A stretch of DNA of 64,000 nt from NCBI GenBank assembly GCA_900541575.1, contig UQKO01000008.1, positions 14,704-78,703 of the forward strand. The letters run 5' to 3'. Every line of letters begins with the position of its first letter. The stretch's first letter is position 1. The position numbers and the translations under genes are program-made. Below the pieces are notes generated by a model. That model did no database searches. It was not told where the DNA came from and was given only the letters and a program-made list of their open reading frames with translations. This DNA is from an uncultured Prevotella sp. Lineage in GTDB: Bacteria > Bacteroidota > Bacteroidia > Bacteroidales > Bacteroidaceae. Below, one piece after another: positions 37,942 to 48,035 of the stretch.

Positions 37942-37979
37942 GCAATCAAGCTTGCTTGAATTGCTGAGCCGCAGCCGAT
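37942..37979. repeat. Dispersed 27 bp repeat, copy 2 (inverted)
   Basis: 37942-37968 is the exact reverse complement of 751-777, with a further matching ATCGGCTG block (as CAGCCGAT) at 37972-37979. On the - strand it continues into GCATTCGCCTTGCACGATGA, which looks like a worn form of the promoter-bearing end seen ahead of alaS. Confidence 0.75.
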
Positions 37980-38148
37980 GATGTCAATAAAAAAACCAAT
38001 GAAAAACATAGCAGAGCAAGCGTAGCGACACCCTAGGTTAACACATGTTGGAATAGTCGCGCCCTGAAAGAGCAAAAGCATTAAACGTGCGCTTTGGTTC
38101 TTCTCCATACAGCAATAATTCAGATTACTACACGCGTTGGCAGAATTA

Positions 38149-38217
38149 GTAAAAACAAGTTGACGGGTTAACGGGTAAGTTTGCCCATATAGCATACTTA
38201 CGCGTCAACCCGTCAAC
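38149..38217 (-). terminator. Terminator of the giant surface protein gene
   Basis: The 21-base arms 38159-38179 and 38197-38217 pair with one mismatch (GTTGACGGGTT against AACCCGTCAAC at the outer end). On the - strand they are followed by TTGTTTTTAC. The hairpin is 21 bases past the stop codon. Confidence 0.88.
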
Positions 38218-38238
38218 AGGTTAATCAATATTTCGTTC

Positions 38239-41200
38239 CTACTTCATCAACTTGGCAGTATGGCTCTTGCCGTCTGCCGTCTGTACGGTGATGTAGTACA
38301 CACCCTCGGCATAGCGCGACATATCAATGCGCTCCGTGTCGGGTGCGGGGTTCTGGTTGATGTACAACAGCTGGCCATTGGTAGCGTGAATGGTGATAAG
38401 ACGCATGGCCGGACCATTGGTGCTTGCTGTCACGTGCGTCTTGACGCGACGTGGCATAATGTTCACCTGAGGACCCTCAGCATCTGTCACACCTGTCACG
38501 GTGGGCAACTCTATGGCAAACGGCTCGTTGAGCGTACCAATCATGGCATTATCAACATAGGTCAGAGCAGCGTTGGTTGAACATATCTGACCATTGTGTG
38601 CCACGCGCACATCAAGTTGCGGTCCATTGCCATCGCCACTGATGGTTATGAAATACAGACCATCAATTTCGACCGATGTACCACGGCACTCGTCGTCAGC
38701 AAACACACCTATCTCGGCACCACTTACGGGTTGGCCGCCTTGCGTGATGCGTGCTATAACCGTCATGTTGTTGGGATAAGCATGGCGATCAACAGGCGGG
38801 AAGGCCGACTGCACCTCGTTACTATTGGCAGCCTTGCGGCGGCGCATCTTGCTGGCAGGAGCCGCAGTGGGATAAGCAAGCTGGCGGCTGTTATCAGCTG
38901 CGCTGAAGTACATGTAGCCCTGTCCGGGTTCCATAGCCTCGAGCGAACCTATCCACTCATAGTCCTGATACATGGCAAATCCGTTCTGGCCCTTCACAAT
39001 ATCACCCGTAACGGGTGCCGCCGGTGCAAAGGCATAGAGTGGCGATGCGGTGTAAATGGGCGTGTAACCGAGCCATGTCCAGCCCTTGGCCAGTGTGACA
39101 GGCGTGGTGGCAGTAGTCACCTGTTCGCCCTTCACGCTGAAGTCAGCGGGCTGCTCCATATAGAGCATGTACATTTCCTTCACACTAAGCTTGTCAAGAC
39201 CACCCGTCCAGGCCAGATTGTCGGCAGCGGGCACTGCAAACTGCTTTTGGTTCTTGAGCATGCGGGCTGTTGCAGCCACGGGGGCAAAGGTGCCGGTCAC
39301 GGTGGCATCAACTGGCGTCACGCTGAACGACAACCACTGCCAGCCCTGATGCAGACAGAACTGCTGCTCTACGGCGTTGGTAGCATTAAGCACATATGGT
39401 TTCGTTACGCTGCCGTACACGGCATTGGCGCGGAAGGTCACCTTGTCAGCGGTTTCAACCACCGGGTGTACCTTGCCCGTGGCGGCATGCCATGCCTTGA
39501 AGCTGACGGGCGAGCCCGGGTCGTCGGAGTTGCCATAGATGGTAAGCATGGCAAAGTAGCGGTCGAAGCGCTTGTTGTAGACGGGCGAAGCCACACCCAC
39601 ACAAGTACCCTTGGCATTGAATGCTGCCACAAGGTCGGCGCCATTCTCTGACGGCACACCGTTGAATTGCAACTGGGCCACCATGTTCATGTTCATGTCA
39701 TACTTAGCAGCATCAACACGCCAGTCGGGCTGCTGTCCTGTCACAGTGAGCTGCACGTGGAGCGGCTGTGCCACACCCTGGTTGCCAGTGAGGTAGAGCG
39801 TTGCCTCATAGCGGCCTGTTGCCACCGATGCGGGCACTGTCAGGCGCAACTTGGCTGTGCCAAGGGGCTTGAGCTGTCCGCTCTCGGTATTGAGCGTGAG
39901 CCATGAGGGCAATCCGCTGATAGTCCATGCTTCGGCGGCGCTGCTGTTGTTCACAATCTCAACCTCGGTGGTGAGCTTGTCGGCCTGTTGCTTGGCAAGC
40001 GTCAGCTGGCTGTCGCCCCAGAGCAACTGGTTCTGCTGCACATAGGCCGTCCAACTGATGGGGTCGGCCAAGTTGTTGTTCACATCGCGTATGCCACGCA
40101 GCGTAAAGTTGACGGTGCACCCCTCGAGCGCAGCGGCCGATTCGTTAAGGGTGATGACCACCTTGCGCTCCGATGCGGTAAAGTTGAATGCCACATTGCT
40201 GAGCTTGGGAGCAGCCTTCAAGCCAGGAGCCTCATCGCCAATGGCAGCCGAGCCATAGAGTTTGGCCTCGTGCGGCTTGGGCAGCGTGGTGGTGGCATGG
40301 TCGGCCATGTCGGCCACCACTTCGGCCTGGCTGTACTGGTTGAGCTGTATCTTCTCAAACGGATAGTAAGCCACCAGTCCGCTCTCGGTACCTTCGAGGC
40401 GCTGCAAGCGTGCGGCGCGCAACACATCAGCAGTAAGGCGGGCATTCCACAGGCGCAACTCGTCAAGCTGACCGTTGAAGTAATTACTGTACACAAAGTC
40501 GGCAGCCCCCGCAGTCTGTGCGCGGCGCATCACGCCAAGCATCAGGCTGTCGCTCTGCAAGCGGATCGGGGCACTGGGTGTAAACTGTGCCACATTGTTA
40601 CCGTCAACGTAGACAGCTGCCGTGCCGTCGTGCAGCACGTTCAGTGCAAAGTGGTGCCATTGGTTGTCAAGGCAGTCGGCTGTGCCAGTGGCCAGCATCT
40701 GGTCGTTCTGGCTCAGTTGCAGCTGGCCTTGGGCATTGAAAGCAGCCATCACGCCATCGGCATGGGTGCTGAAGAGCGTGGCCTGCTTGCCTGCCTCGGG
40801 CTTGCTGCCCTTAAACCACAGCTCGAGGGCATAATCCTCGTCGGTGGCGGGTGAGCATGAGGTCAGGTCAATGGCAGCATAATCGGTTGTACCATTCAGG
40901 CTGACAGCCTTGTTGGGCGTAGCCATATACCACGAGGCGGCAGGCAGCGTGATGTGGCGCGAGCGGGCCACATCGTTGGCTGTAGTGCCAGTGCCCTCGT
41001 TGAGCGGCCAGTAGCCGGCTATGTCGGCAGTGTTGGCCTGCTTGGCAGTGTACATGTCGGCCTTGGCCTCGACGTATGAGCGGGCAGCGTTCCACAAGGT
41101 GAGTTCCTGCATGGCGCCCTTCATTCCGCCACCTATGCGCAACGGGCCATTGCCGTTGTAGGCGGGCACGGGCTGCGATGCAAACAGGCTGGCGTCGGTG

Positions 41201-44200
41201 TCATCGTAAGCACAGTCGGCAGTGAGTGTGCCGCCCTGGCTGGCGGGCGAATAGCTGAGTGCGAGGTAGGTCCACTTGTCCTTGGGCAGTGTGCCTTCCG
41301 ACGTCACCTTGGTGCCGGCCACATCGGCCGTAAGGTGACCCTCGTCGTCAACCGACAGGGTAAACTTGGTAGCTGCTGCGCCATGGCTCAGTATCTGGCC
41401 GGCGCCAGTGTAGTTGAGCCACATGTTAAGGGCGAACGGACGTGCGGCCAAGTCGATGTCGGCCTCGGTTTGTGCACCCTCGGCACCTGTGAGTTGCAGG
41501 GCTACATCGTGGTCAACCTTCGAGCCGTTGAGCTTGCTGGTCACCACAAAGTTTTCGGTCTTGATAAGGCTTGATGCCTTGATGTCCTCGTTGAAGGTGA
41601 TTGACACTTCACCGTCGGGGGTGAGCACACCGTTGGCGGGCGACGGGTTGCCCAACAGTTTCGGGCGCGCCACGTCTTTCACCACTTCAATGGTCTCACT
41701 CTCATTGTTCACCTCGCCACTGCCAAAGTCGCACATGGTGATGGCGCGCAGTTCGTAGGTCTGATCGGGGAAGAGTGCGTTGTTGCTCATGTCGAGCACA
41801 TAGGTGGTCGATGCACCGCTGATAAGCTGGTTGTTGTCGGTAAGGTCGGCCTCATCGTTGACAAACTCCTTGGCCAACTGCCAGTCTACATCGCGGGCAC
41901 CCTTGTACTGAATGCGGAAGCCCTTGAACGAACGGAAGTTGCGGTCGTAGCGGCTTACCACCATCTTGAGCTGACTGCCGGTGTTGTGGTTCACCACGCG
42001 GTCGGGCACGCTGAGCATGATGTCGGAACAGCTGGGCACAAACTGGGCCGAAATGGCCACGGTGTCGGCTATTACCGGGAATGACCCTGTGGGGTCGCTC
42101 TGACACTGCGAGCGCAGGGCGAGCTTGATGTTGTTATACTCCAGCACGCTCTGGTCGGTTTGTGTGAGTTGCAGCTGCTTGCGCAGGGTTTTGCCAGCCG
42201 GCACCAGGAACACGCGGCCGTCGGTCAGTGCCTGGCCGTCGATGCTGAGTTTGGCGCCATTGGGGTTGGTTTCGTCGAGCATAGAGAGCTGGAACCACAC
42301 GTCCTCACCCGTCTCGCTGTCGTTCTGCATGAGCAGGGTAAAGTTGGCGGTAGCGCCTGAGGGCACATCGGTGGCATAGTTATTCTCCACATTGAGTTTG
42401 GGCACTTCTATCTGCATGGTAGCGGCCGATATCTCGGTGCCTGGCTCATAGTACTTGCTCACATACTTGTCCTCATAGGGGCAGCAGGTTTGTCCGCCAC
42501 GGGTTATGAAGATGGGGCCGAAACCGTCGGGAGCATTGAACACGTCTACCGACAGGACATCGTCGTCGCCATTCTCCTTGAGCGTATAGCCAATGGTCTT
42601 GGCATTCTCCGAGCTTGAGCCTTGCACAAAGGTATTGCGGGTGCCTGTGGTGGTCTTCACCGTGAGGTCGACACCTGTGCCGTTTATCTCAAATCCGGTG
42701 GTCACACCGCCCACGATCATCACCTCAAACTCCTCGCTGGTTTCGTGGCTCTTGGCCTCGATGGTGCCTACCGAGTTCTCGATGGTGGCACCGGCGTCGA
42801 ACGAGTAGTTGCTTATGAGGTACTCTGTGCGGCTGCTCTTGGCCTCAATCTTGGCCTTCTCGTTGTTGGCCAGGGTCTGTGTCCAAAGCGCCATCTGCGA
42901 GTTGTACCACTTCACCTTGTCCTCAAAGGCTATGGGCTTGCCATTGCTGTCGGTGGTCTTGGCGGGGAGCATCATGGTGTAGCTCGGACCGTCAAGCTTG
43001 TCGCCCGACACGGCGGCAGCGCCCCACACGTCCTTGTCGTTGTTGTTCGAACCAAAGCGCGGATCGTCCTTGCTCACCTTCGACACATACACCACCTCGT
43101 TGGTCGTGTTGCTGGTAATGCCCTCTGAGGGGTCGTGCAGCAAACTGTTGCGCACGCTCTCGAGGTTGGGCAGCAGGGTGTTCTCCACATAGTTCTGCGA
43201 ATAGTTGAACCCTGTGCCAAACTCCATGCCGGTTGATATAACGTCCTCGCGGGTCACGCCAAAGCCGCCCTTGCCGTCGGGACGTATATCCACACTGCGG
43301 GCATTGCCAAACAAAATGTTGGTGGCGGTGCCTATAAACACGTCGCCGTTGGCGCCCACATAGTCCTCCTCGTCAGACGTGCTCACGCGGTTGGTCGTAG
43401 TGGTGGTGGTAGCGCTTTCCTGACTGTCGGTGATGTCGAGGTTGACCTCGGCACCCACTTCAAGGTCGGCCTTGGTCGACGCTTCGGTTATGACACCTGC
43501 ACCCACGCCCACCCAAGTGGCGGCCTCGAAACCGAGCTTGGTGAGGGTGCTCACCTCGTTGTTAGTTACAAACGAACCGGCATACGAAGTGCTTTCGGTC
43601 ACAGAGGTGGCTGTCTCATAATAGGCGTTTGAGTTTGAACCCGGGGGGTCGCGCAGCACCATGAGCACCTTGTCGGGGCCTGATGTCACAAAGTTGTTGC
43701 CCGATGGCAGTTCACCAAGCACAATGGCCTTGAAGGTGCCGTTACCGCTCCACTGCTTTTGTGCGCCATTCACGTCGAACACCATGTTAAGCCCCAAGGT
43801 GTACGGTTCTGTGATGTTGGGGAAACCTGCCATAAAGGTGTATTCGGCATGGCCGAGCGAGTCGAGCTGCAGCTGGTTGGTGGCCAAGTTGTTCTCGTCC
43901 TTAAACTTGCCGTCGTCGGCACCTTCAAAGTTCACCACCTGTCCGGCAGCAAACTGGTTGGTGATGGTGACAGTTGACTTCTGCAACGGTACACGGTCGG
44001 TGACGGGATTTTGGGCATCGTCCTGGTTGACGTACTGCTCGTAGCCGTCGAGGGTGAAGGTGTAGCGGCGCAACTGGGTGAACACCGGAGCACCCATGGC
44101 ATAGGTCACTGTGCCCTGCTCGTCGGTGGTGTAGAGCGGCACTTCCTGGCCCTTGGGGTCGCTGAGTGTCACGTACTTGAAGGTGGCGTCGCCAAAGGCC

Positions 44201-47200
44201 GGAGCACCCTTCTGCTTGACATCGAATGTCGGCTCCACGCGGTGAGCCAAGTTGAGCGATGCCACATAGTCGAAGCGTAGCACTTTGCCCTCGTCGGTGG
44301 TGGTGGAGTCGGTCTTGACGGCCAGCGGATTGCTGGCGTCGATGCCAGGAATAGTGGCGCGGTCGAACACAATCTCGGCATTTGACGGCACCTCGACACT
44401 GGTCACCTTGTACTGCACGGGGGGTACCAGGGCGGCAAACTCGCCTGTGGCGGGGTCGGTGGTGATGGTGATGGTTTTTACGGCATCGTCATCGCCGCCA
44501 CCCACCTGGGCGGTGCTCTTCACTTGCTTGCTTGCTGCTTCATAGTTGCGGGCGTCGGTGGCGTTTTCGTAAGTGTAAGCGCCACCATTGTCCTTGCGCA
44601 CCACATTCATGCGGTAGGCATCGCCTGCGCTGAGCTTTATCACGGCCTGGCCAATGTTGGCCTTGCTCTGTGCCAAACCAAGGGGCTTGCCCTTTTCAAC
44701 GTCGCCACCTGCCACACGGCCGGCTATTACGACTTTGGTCACATCGGTAAAGTTCACCGGCTCTTCCTTCACAAAGGTGTAGCGTGTGCCAACGCCCTTG
44801 TCGTCGGCGGGGAAACGGCCTGCCGAGGCAAACTCGTGGCCCTGCTTCTTTATCTGTATAAAGTGGTCGCCAATGGGCACACTGATGCTGAAGTGGCCCT
44901 CGCTGTCGCTGGTGATGGGTTCGCCGTCCTTATAGCAGATGTTGCCGTCTACGTAGAAGTTGCAACCCTCCACCGGATAGGTGGTGCCTTCGTACAGCAC
45001 CTGACCTGTAACGGGGAAACTTGAGGTGTCCTCAAAGTCGACGCCATTGTGGTTGATTGAATTCTGGCTGACGTAGCGCGAGAGCTTCTGTGGTGTAAAG
45101 CTGTGTACGCCCTTGCTTGGCACAACCGAGTAGTTGGTGCCGCTGCCGGTAAATGGCACACCTTTTATCACATAGTTGCCCTCGGCATCGGTGCGGCCGT
45201 AAATGCTGAATGCATCGTCGGGAGGCACAATGGTGCTGATGCTGTTCGACGACTTGATAGTGCCGTGATGGCCATTGGCCACGCCGCCGGTCTTGCTATA
45301 GTCGTAAGCGGTAGTCTGATTGGTTATGCCCTCGTCGAGCGGCCAGTACAGATAGAGGTCTTTCTCGTCGCCCGAGAGCTGGTGGTCGTAGGTGGCCATC
45401 AACTCGGCATCGGCAAGGACTTTGTTCCACACGCGCACCTCGTCGATGTAGCCGTTAAAGTTGTAGCTTGCCAAATCGCTCACATTCGTACCGAAGGCCA
45501 GGTTGTAAAGCTTCTTGCGGTTTTCCTTGGGCATGCCCGTGGCCTTGGTTTCAAACTTCTGCATCTTGCCCTTGGTGTCGATGGCGCGCAGGGTCCAGTT
45601 GGCGGCGCCGTCGGTTGACAGGGCTATGGCATAATAATTGTTGGGTTCGAGCGCCACCGTGGTGGGCGTGTCGGCATACTTGTTAGATGTGGGCAGGCGC
45701 AACGTCAGCTGGTAGGCACCGCTGCTGGTGCGCTGACCAAACAGTGAGAAGTTGTCGTAAGTGTCAATCAGCATGGGCGTTGCATAATTGGTTGCATTGC
45801 CCGACTCCTTGATGTTGTCGTCGAGGCGGAACCATGCCTGCACGGTGATGGGTACACTGTCCATAAACAGGGCACCGGCCTCCTCACGGTCGAGGGGCAG
45901 CACAAGGCCACCGCCTACATTGTCAACACGCAATGAGTAGAACTGCGATTTGGCCTCGGCATCGTCCTTGGCCTGCACCAAATTGACGCGCACGCCCTCA
46001 ACGGCCGTACCTGTGCCATAGGCTATGCGGCCGGCTATGGTGCCGGTGGCCTGGCAAAAGCCGTTGTCGGTGGCCTCGGCGGTCAGCGTGCTGTTGCCAT
46101 TACAGTTGATGTACGACAACACGCGGTATTCGTAGTACTGGCCGGGGGCCACATTGTTGTCGTCGAAGGTGTACATCTCCGAGGTGCCCGACACGGTATG
46201 TATGTCGCTCCAGTTGCCCTTGCTGCCAAGCATACGGCGTGCCACCACATAACGGGTGTTGCCCTCAGATATTTGCTGGGCGTTCCAGGTGAGCTTGACG
46301 CTGTTGCTGTACAGGCCCTTGCTCACGTTTAACGATGTCACACGGCTGCTGCCGCTGATGGAGCCTACGGCAATGGGCGACTCAAAGGTCTTGCCAAAGG
46401 CTTTCAGCGCAACCTTGAACTCGTAAGAGTCACACACATTCTTGATGCCAGTGTACTCGTATTCGCCCAAGGTGGCATTCACATCGGTGCGGGGCACGCT
46501 CACGGGGTTGCTCCACTGGGTTGTGCCGGCCAAACGGCTGTACACAAGGAAACTCTGCTCGCTGTTTCTGAAAGCACCATACTTCCAAGTCACCACCACG
46601 CTCTGCTCTTCAGAACGGGTGTCTACCTTGTCAAATACGAACGACGGCACTATCTTGGTCGTCACTGTGGCCTTGAGGTCGTCTACTATGCCTTCCTTCC
46701 ACCCGTCCTTTTGGTAGGTGACGATATACACATATTCGGTTTCAAGGCTTGGCACTTCCACCTCGCATTCGTGAGTTTTATAGTTAACGGCAGCGATACG
46801 TTTGGCCGAACTTGCTGATTCGCCTTGCTTGTAGCGGTACACCAGCCACTTGTCTTTCTCGCTGCTCAAGCGGGTGTCGCCCTTGGTGTTCCAAGTCAGC
46901 TTCACGGTTTTGGTCCACTGTTTGGGTTCTGCGCTCAAATTGCCCGGATATGGGCAACCGGGCACGGTGACTGACCAAATAGTGCCATTGTTGTAACGCT
47001 GGAACACACTGTTCTTGTTGTCCTGAATGGGATCTACCACACTACCCATGCCAATATTCATCGTGGCACTCCATGCGCCCCAATAGTAAATGGTGACGGC
47101 ATTGCGGTTGCTGAACGTGCCGTCGAGCGTCTTGGTCACGCTGGTGGCATTGTCGGCCGCATATACCGAACCATACTTGAGGGAAGTATACGACCTTGAA

Positions 47201-47949
47201 TTGTTGAAATAGTAGGTGGGCGCGAAACCCCAGGCTTTCTTATTCGGCAGCTTCGAAGCATTGAATGTAATTTTGCCTGCGGCACTGCGCACAAAACTGC
47301 CCTTATTGGTTTGGGACTCGTTGATGGCCGAGCCGGCAGTGAAGTTCAAGTACACGTCTATGTTGTCGGGATCATCGCCATTGTCGTTGTTGTCCCAACA
47401 ACCCACAAACCTGATACCGCGCAACTTGCCCTTGCCGTCAGGGGTGCCTTCACCCTCGAGCAATTTCTTTGAAGGGTAAAAGCGGGCGTAGACAGTACGC
47501 TTTTTGCCGTTCATCACGTCCTTTACAATGGTAAGGCGGCCATACGCTTCGTTGTGACGCACCAGCTTGTCATGACAACGGGGCATTTCGCCCACCAATA
47601 TGTCATTGTAAACGGGGAAATTTTTTATAAGCGGCGAAATAGTTCTGTACTCAACGAATTCATTCGCATATATCTTGATATTGCGCATGGCATCAGGCTT
47701 TCTGTTATCCTTGTCGTAGTCCATGTAACGGAATTCAATGTACGGACGTGCCTCGCTCATGGCTATGTTGTCAATACATATTGTCTTGGCTACATCTTCG
47801 GGGTCGGTGTCTGCCCTCACCACCTGCGGCACAAGGCCCCAGGTCATGAGCAACACGCCCAACATGAGCAACCACCGGCCCAATAGGGGCGGAGGAGGCA
47901 CTTTCTTCGCTACCCACTGATGAGGTAATCGTGTAAAGTGTGTGTGCAT
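38239..47949 (-). CDS. Giant secreted multidomain protein with LamG repeats and T9SS sorting tail
   Basis: 3,236 residues. Signal peptide 1-46 (cut after VVRA). Approximate order: unique N-domain 50-330; three fibronectin-III-like modules 335-620; LamG/concanavalin-like domain 670-870; carboxypeptidase-regulatory-like beta modules 915-1085; Ig-like stretch 1085-1450; a unique middle 1450-1900 with a Thr-rich run near 1500 and the motif TRGGQTCCPYE near 1825; an Ig-like module (NPSPANGVLTPDGEVSITF) near 2100; two more LamG domains 2165-2290 and 2350-2540; further beta modules; and a T9SS type A tail from about 3183 ending HTAKLMK. Likely a surface adhesin or glycan-binding protein. The ATG at 47949 is chosen because the promoter and signal peptide fit it; an ATG at 48006 lies upstream of the predicted transcript. 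Hand counts of sample lines give 58-63% G+C against 43-50% in neighbouring genes. Confidence 0.85.
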   Translation of the reverse strand: MHTHFTRLPHQWVAKKVPPPPLLGRWLLMLGVLLMTWGLVPQVVRADTDPEDVAKTICIDNIAMSEARPYIEFRYMDYDKDNRKPDAMRNIKIYANEFVEYRTISPLIKNFPVYNDILVGEMPRCHDKLVRHNEAYGRLTIVKDVMNGKKRTVYARFYPSKKLLEGEGTPDGKGKLRGIRFVGCWDNNDNGDDPDNIDVYLNFTAGSAINESQTNKGSFVRSAAGKITFNASKLPNKKAWGFAPTYYFNNSRSYTSLKYGSVYAADNATSVTKTLDGTFSNRNAVTIYYWGAWSATMNIGMGSVVDPIQDNKNSVFQRYNNGTIWSVTVPGCPYPGNLSAEPKQWTKTVKLTWNTKGDTRLSSEKDKWLVYRYKQGESASSAKRIAAVNYKTHECEVEVPSLETEYVYIVTYQKDGWKEGIVDDLKATVTTKIVPSFVFDKVDTRSEEQSVVVTWKYGAFRNSEQSFLVYSRLAGTTQWSNPVSVPRTDVNATLGEYEYTGIKNVCDSYEFKVALKAFGKTFESPIAVGSISGSSRVTSLNVSKGLYSNSVKLTWNAQQISEGNTRYVVARRMLGSKGNWSDIHTVSGTSEMYTFDDNNVAPGQYYEYRVLSYINCNGNSTLTAEATDNGFCQATGTIAGRIAYGTGTAVEGVRVNLVQAKDDAEAKSQFYSLRVDNVGGGLVLPLDREEAGALFMDSVPITVQAWFRLDDNIKESGNATNYATPMLIDTYDNFSLFGQRTSSGAYQLTLRLPTSNKYADTPTTVALEPNNYYAIALSTDGAANWTLRAIDTKGKMQKFETKATGMPKENRKKLYNLAFGTNVSDLASYNFNGYIDEVRVWNKVLADAELMATYDHQLSGDEKDLYLYWPLDEGITNQTTAYDYSKTGGVANGHHGTIKSSNSISTIVPPDDAFSIYGRTDAEGNYVIKGVPFTGSGTNYSVVPSKGVHSFTPQKLSRYVSQNSINHNGVDFEDTSSFPVTGQVLYEGTTYPVEGCNFYVDGNICYKDGEPITSDSEGHFSISVPIGDHFIQIKKQGHEFASAGRFPADDKGVGTRYTFVKEEPVNFTDVTKVVIAGRVAGGDVEKGKPLGLAQSKANIGQAVIKLSAGDAYRMNVVRKDNGGAYTYENATDARNYEAASKQVKSTAQVGGGDDDAVKTITITTDPATGEFAALVPPVQYKVTSVEVPSNAEIVFDRATIPGIDASNPLAVKTDSTTTDEGKVLRFDYVASLNLAHRVEPTFDVKQKGAPAFGDATFKYVTLSDPKGQEVPLYTTDEQGTVTYAMGAPVFTQLRRYTFTLDGYEQYVNQDDAQNPVTDRVPLQKSTVTITNQFAAGQVVNFEGADDGKFKDENNLATNQLQLDSLGHAEYTFMAGFPNITEPYTLGLNMVFDVNGAQKQWSGNGTFKAIVLGELPSGNNFVTSGPDKVLMVLRDPPGSNSNAYYETATSVTESTSYAGSFVTNNEVSTLTKLGFEAATWVGVGAGVITEASTKADLEVGAEVNLDITDSQESATTTTTTNRVSTSDEEDYVGANGDVFIGTATNILFGNARSVDIRPDGKGGFGVTREDVISTGMEFGTGFNYSQNYVENTLLPNLESVRNSLLHDPSEGITSNTTNEVVYVSKVSKDDPRFGSNNNDKDVWGAAAVSGDKLDGPSYTMMLPAKTTDSNGKPIAFEDKVKWYNSQMALWTQTLANNEKAKIEAKSSRTEYLISNYSFDAGATIENSVGTIEAKSHETSEEFEVMIVGGVTTGFEINGTGVDLTVKTTTGTRNTFVQGSSSENAKTIGYTLKENGDDDVLSVDVFNAPDGFGPIFITRGGQTCCPYEDKYVSKYYEPGTEISAATMQIEVPKLNVENNYATDVPSGATANFTLLMQNDSETGEDVWFQLSMLDETNPNGAKLSIDGQALTDGRVFLVPAGKTLRKQLQLTQTDQSVLEYNNIKLALRSQCQSDPTGSFPVIADTVAISAQFVPSCSDIMLSVPDRVVNHNTGSQLKMVVSRYDRNFRSFKGFRIQYKGARDVDWQLAKEFVNDEADLTDNNQLISGASTTYVLDMSNNALFPDQTYELRAITMCDFGSGEVNNESETIEVVKDVARPKLLGNPSPANGVLTPDGEVSITFNEDIKASSLIKTENFVVTSKLNGSKVDHDVALQLTGAEGAQTEADIDLAARPFALNMWLNYTGAGQILSHGAAATKFTLSVDDEGHLTADVAGTKVTSEGTLPKDKWTYLALSYSPASQGGTLTADCAYDDTDASLFASQPVPAYNGNGPLRIGGGMKGAMQELTLWNAARSYVEAKADMYTAKQANTADIAGYWPLNEGTGTTANDVARSRHITLPAASWYMATPNKAVSLNGTTDYAAIDLTSCSPATDEDYALELWFKGSKPEAGKQATLFSTHADGVMAAFNAQGQLQLSQNDQMLATGTADCLDNQWHHFALNVLHDGTAAVYVDGNNVAQFTPSAPIRLQSDSLMLGVMRRAQTAGAADFVYSNYFNGQLDELRLWNARLTADVLRAARLQRLEGTESGLVAYYPFEKIQLNQYSQAEVVADMADHATTTLPKPHEAKLYGSAAIGDEAPGLKAAPKLSNVAFNFTASERKVVITLNESAAALEGCTVNFTLRGIRDVNNNLADPISWTAYVQQNQLLWGDSQLTLAKQQADKLTTEVEIVNNSSAAEAWTISGLPSWLTLNTESGQLKPLGTAKLRLTVPASVATGRYEATLYLTGNQGVAQPLHVQLTVTGQQPDWRVDAAKYDMNMNMVAQLQFNGVPSENGADLVAAFNAKGTCVGVASPVYNKRFDRYFAMLTIYGNSDDPGSPVSFKAWHAATGKVHPVVETADKVTFRANAVYGSVTKPYVLNATNAVEQQFCLHQGWQWLSFSVTPVDATVTGTFAPVAATARMLKNQKQFAVPAADNLAWTGGLDKLSVKEMYMLYMEQPADFSVKGEQVTTATTPVTLAKGWTWLGYTPIYTASPLYAFAPAAPVTGDIVKGQNGFAMYQDYEWIGSLEAMEPGQGYMYFSAADNSRQLAYPTAAPASKMRRRKAANSNEVQSAFPPVDRHAYPNNMTVIARITQGGQPVSGAEIGVFADDECRGTSVEIDGLYFITISGDGNGPQLDVRVAHNGQICSTNAALTYVDNAMIGTLNEPFAIELPTVTGVTDAEGPQVNIMPRRVKTHVTASTNGPAMRLITIHATNGQLLYINQNPAPDTERIDMSRYAEGVYYITVQTADGKSHTAKLMK

Positions 47950-47987
47950 AATGAGATAAATGTTTATGAATTTAGTGAAATTGTTTA

Positions 47988-48020
47988 CAAATTTAAGTAT
48001 TGTCATCGTTTCGATGCAAA
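47988..48020 (-). promoter_or_regulatory. Promoter of the giant surface protein gene
   Basis: On the - strand, TTTG (48017-48020) and TAAATTTG (47988-47995) are 21 bases apart. The leader would be about 32 bases to the ATG at 47949, which decides the start. Confidence 0.7.
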
Positions 48021-48035
48021 CGATTGCCCTGTCTT

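Noticed and set aside
37905..38195. - strand gene of 96 codons
   Set aside because: It runs through the dispersed repeat and the giant-gene terminator; peptide is repeat-derived.
38596..39651. + strand open frame of 351 codons opposite the giant gene, and several smaller ones up to 45618
   Set aside because: G+C-rich antisense of a confirmed reading frame; compositionally biased peptide without motifs.
47950..48006. Longer start of the giant gene at 48006
   Set aside because: It would lie upstream of the predicted transcription start and add 19 residues before an otherwise normal signal peptide.
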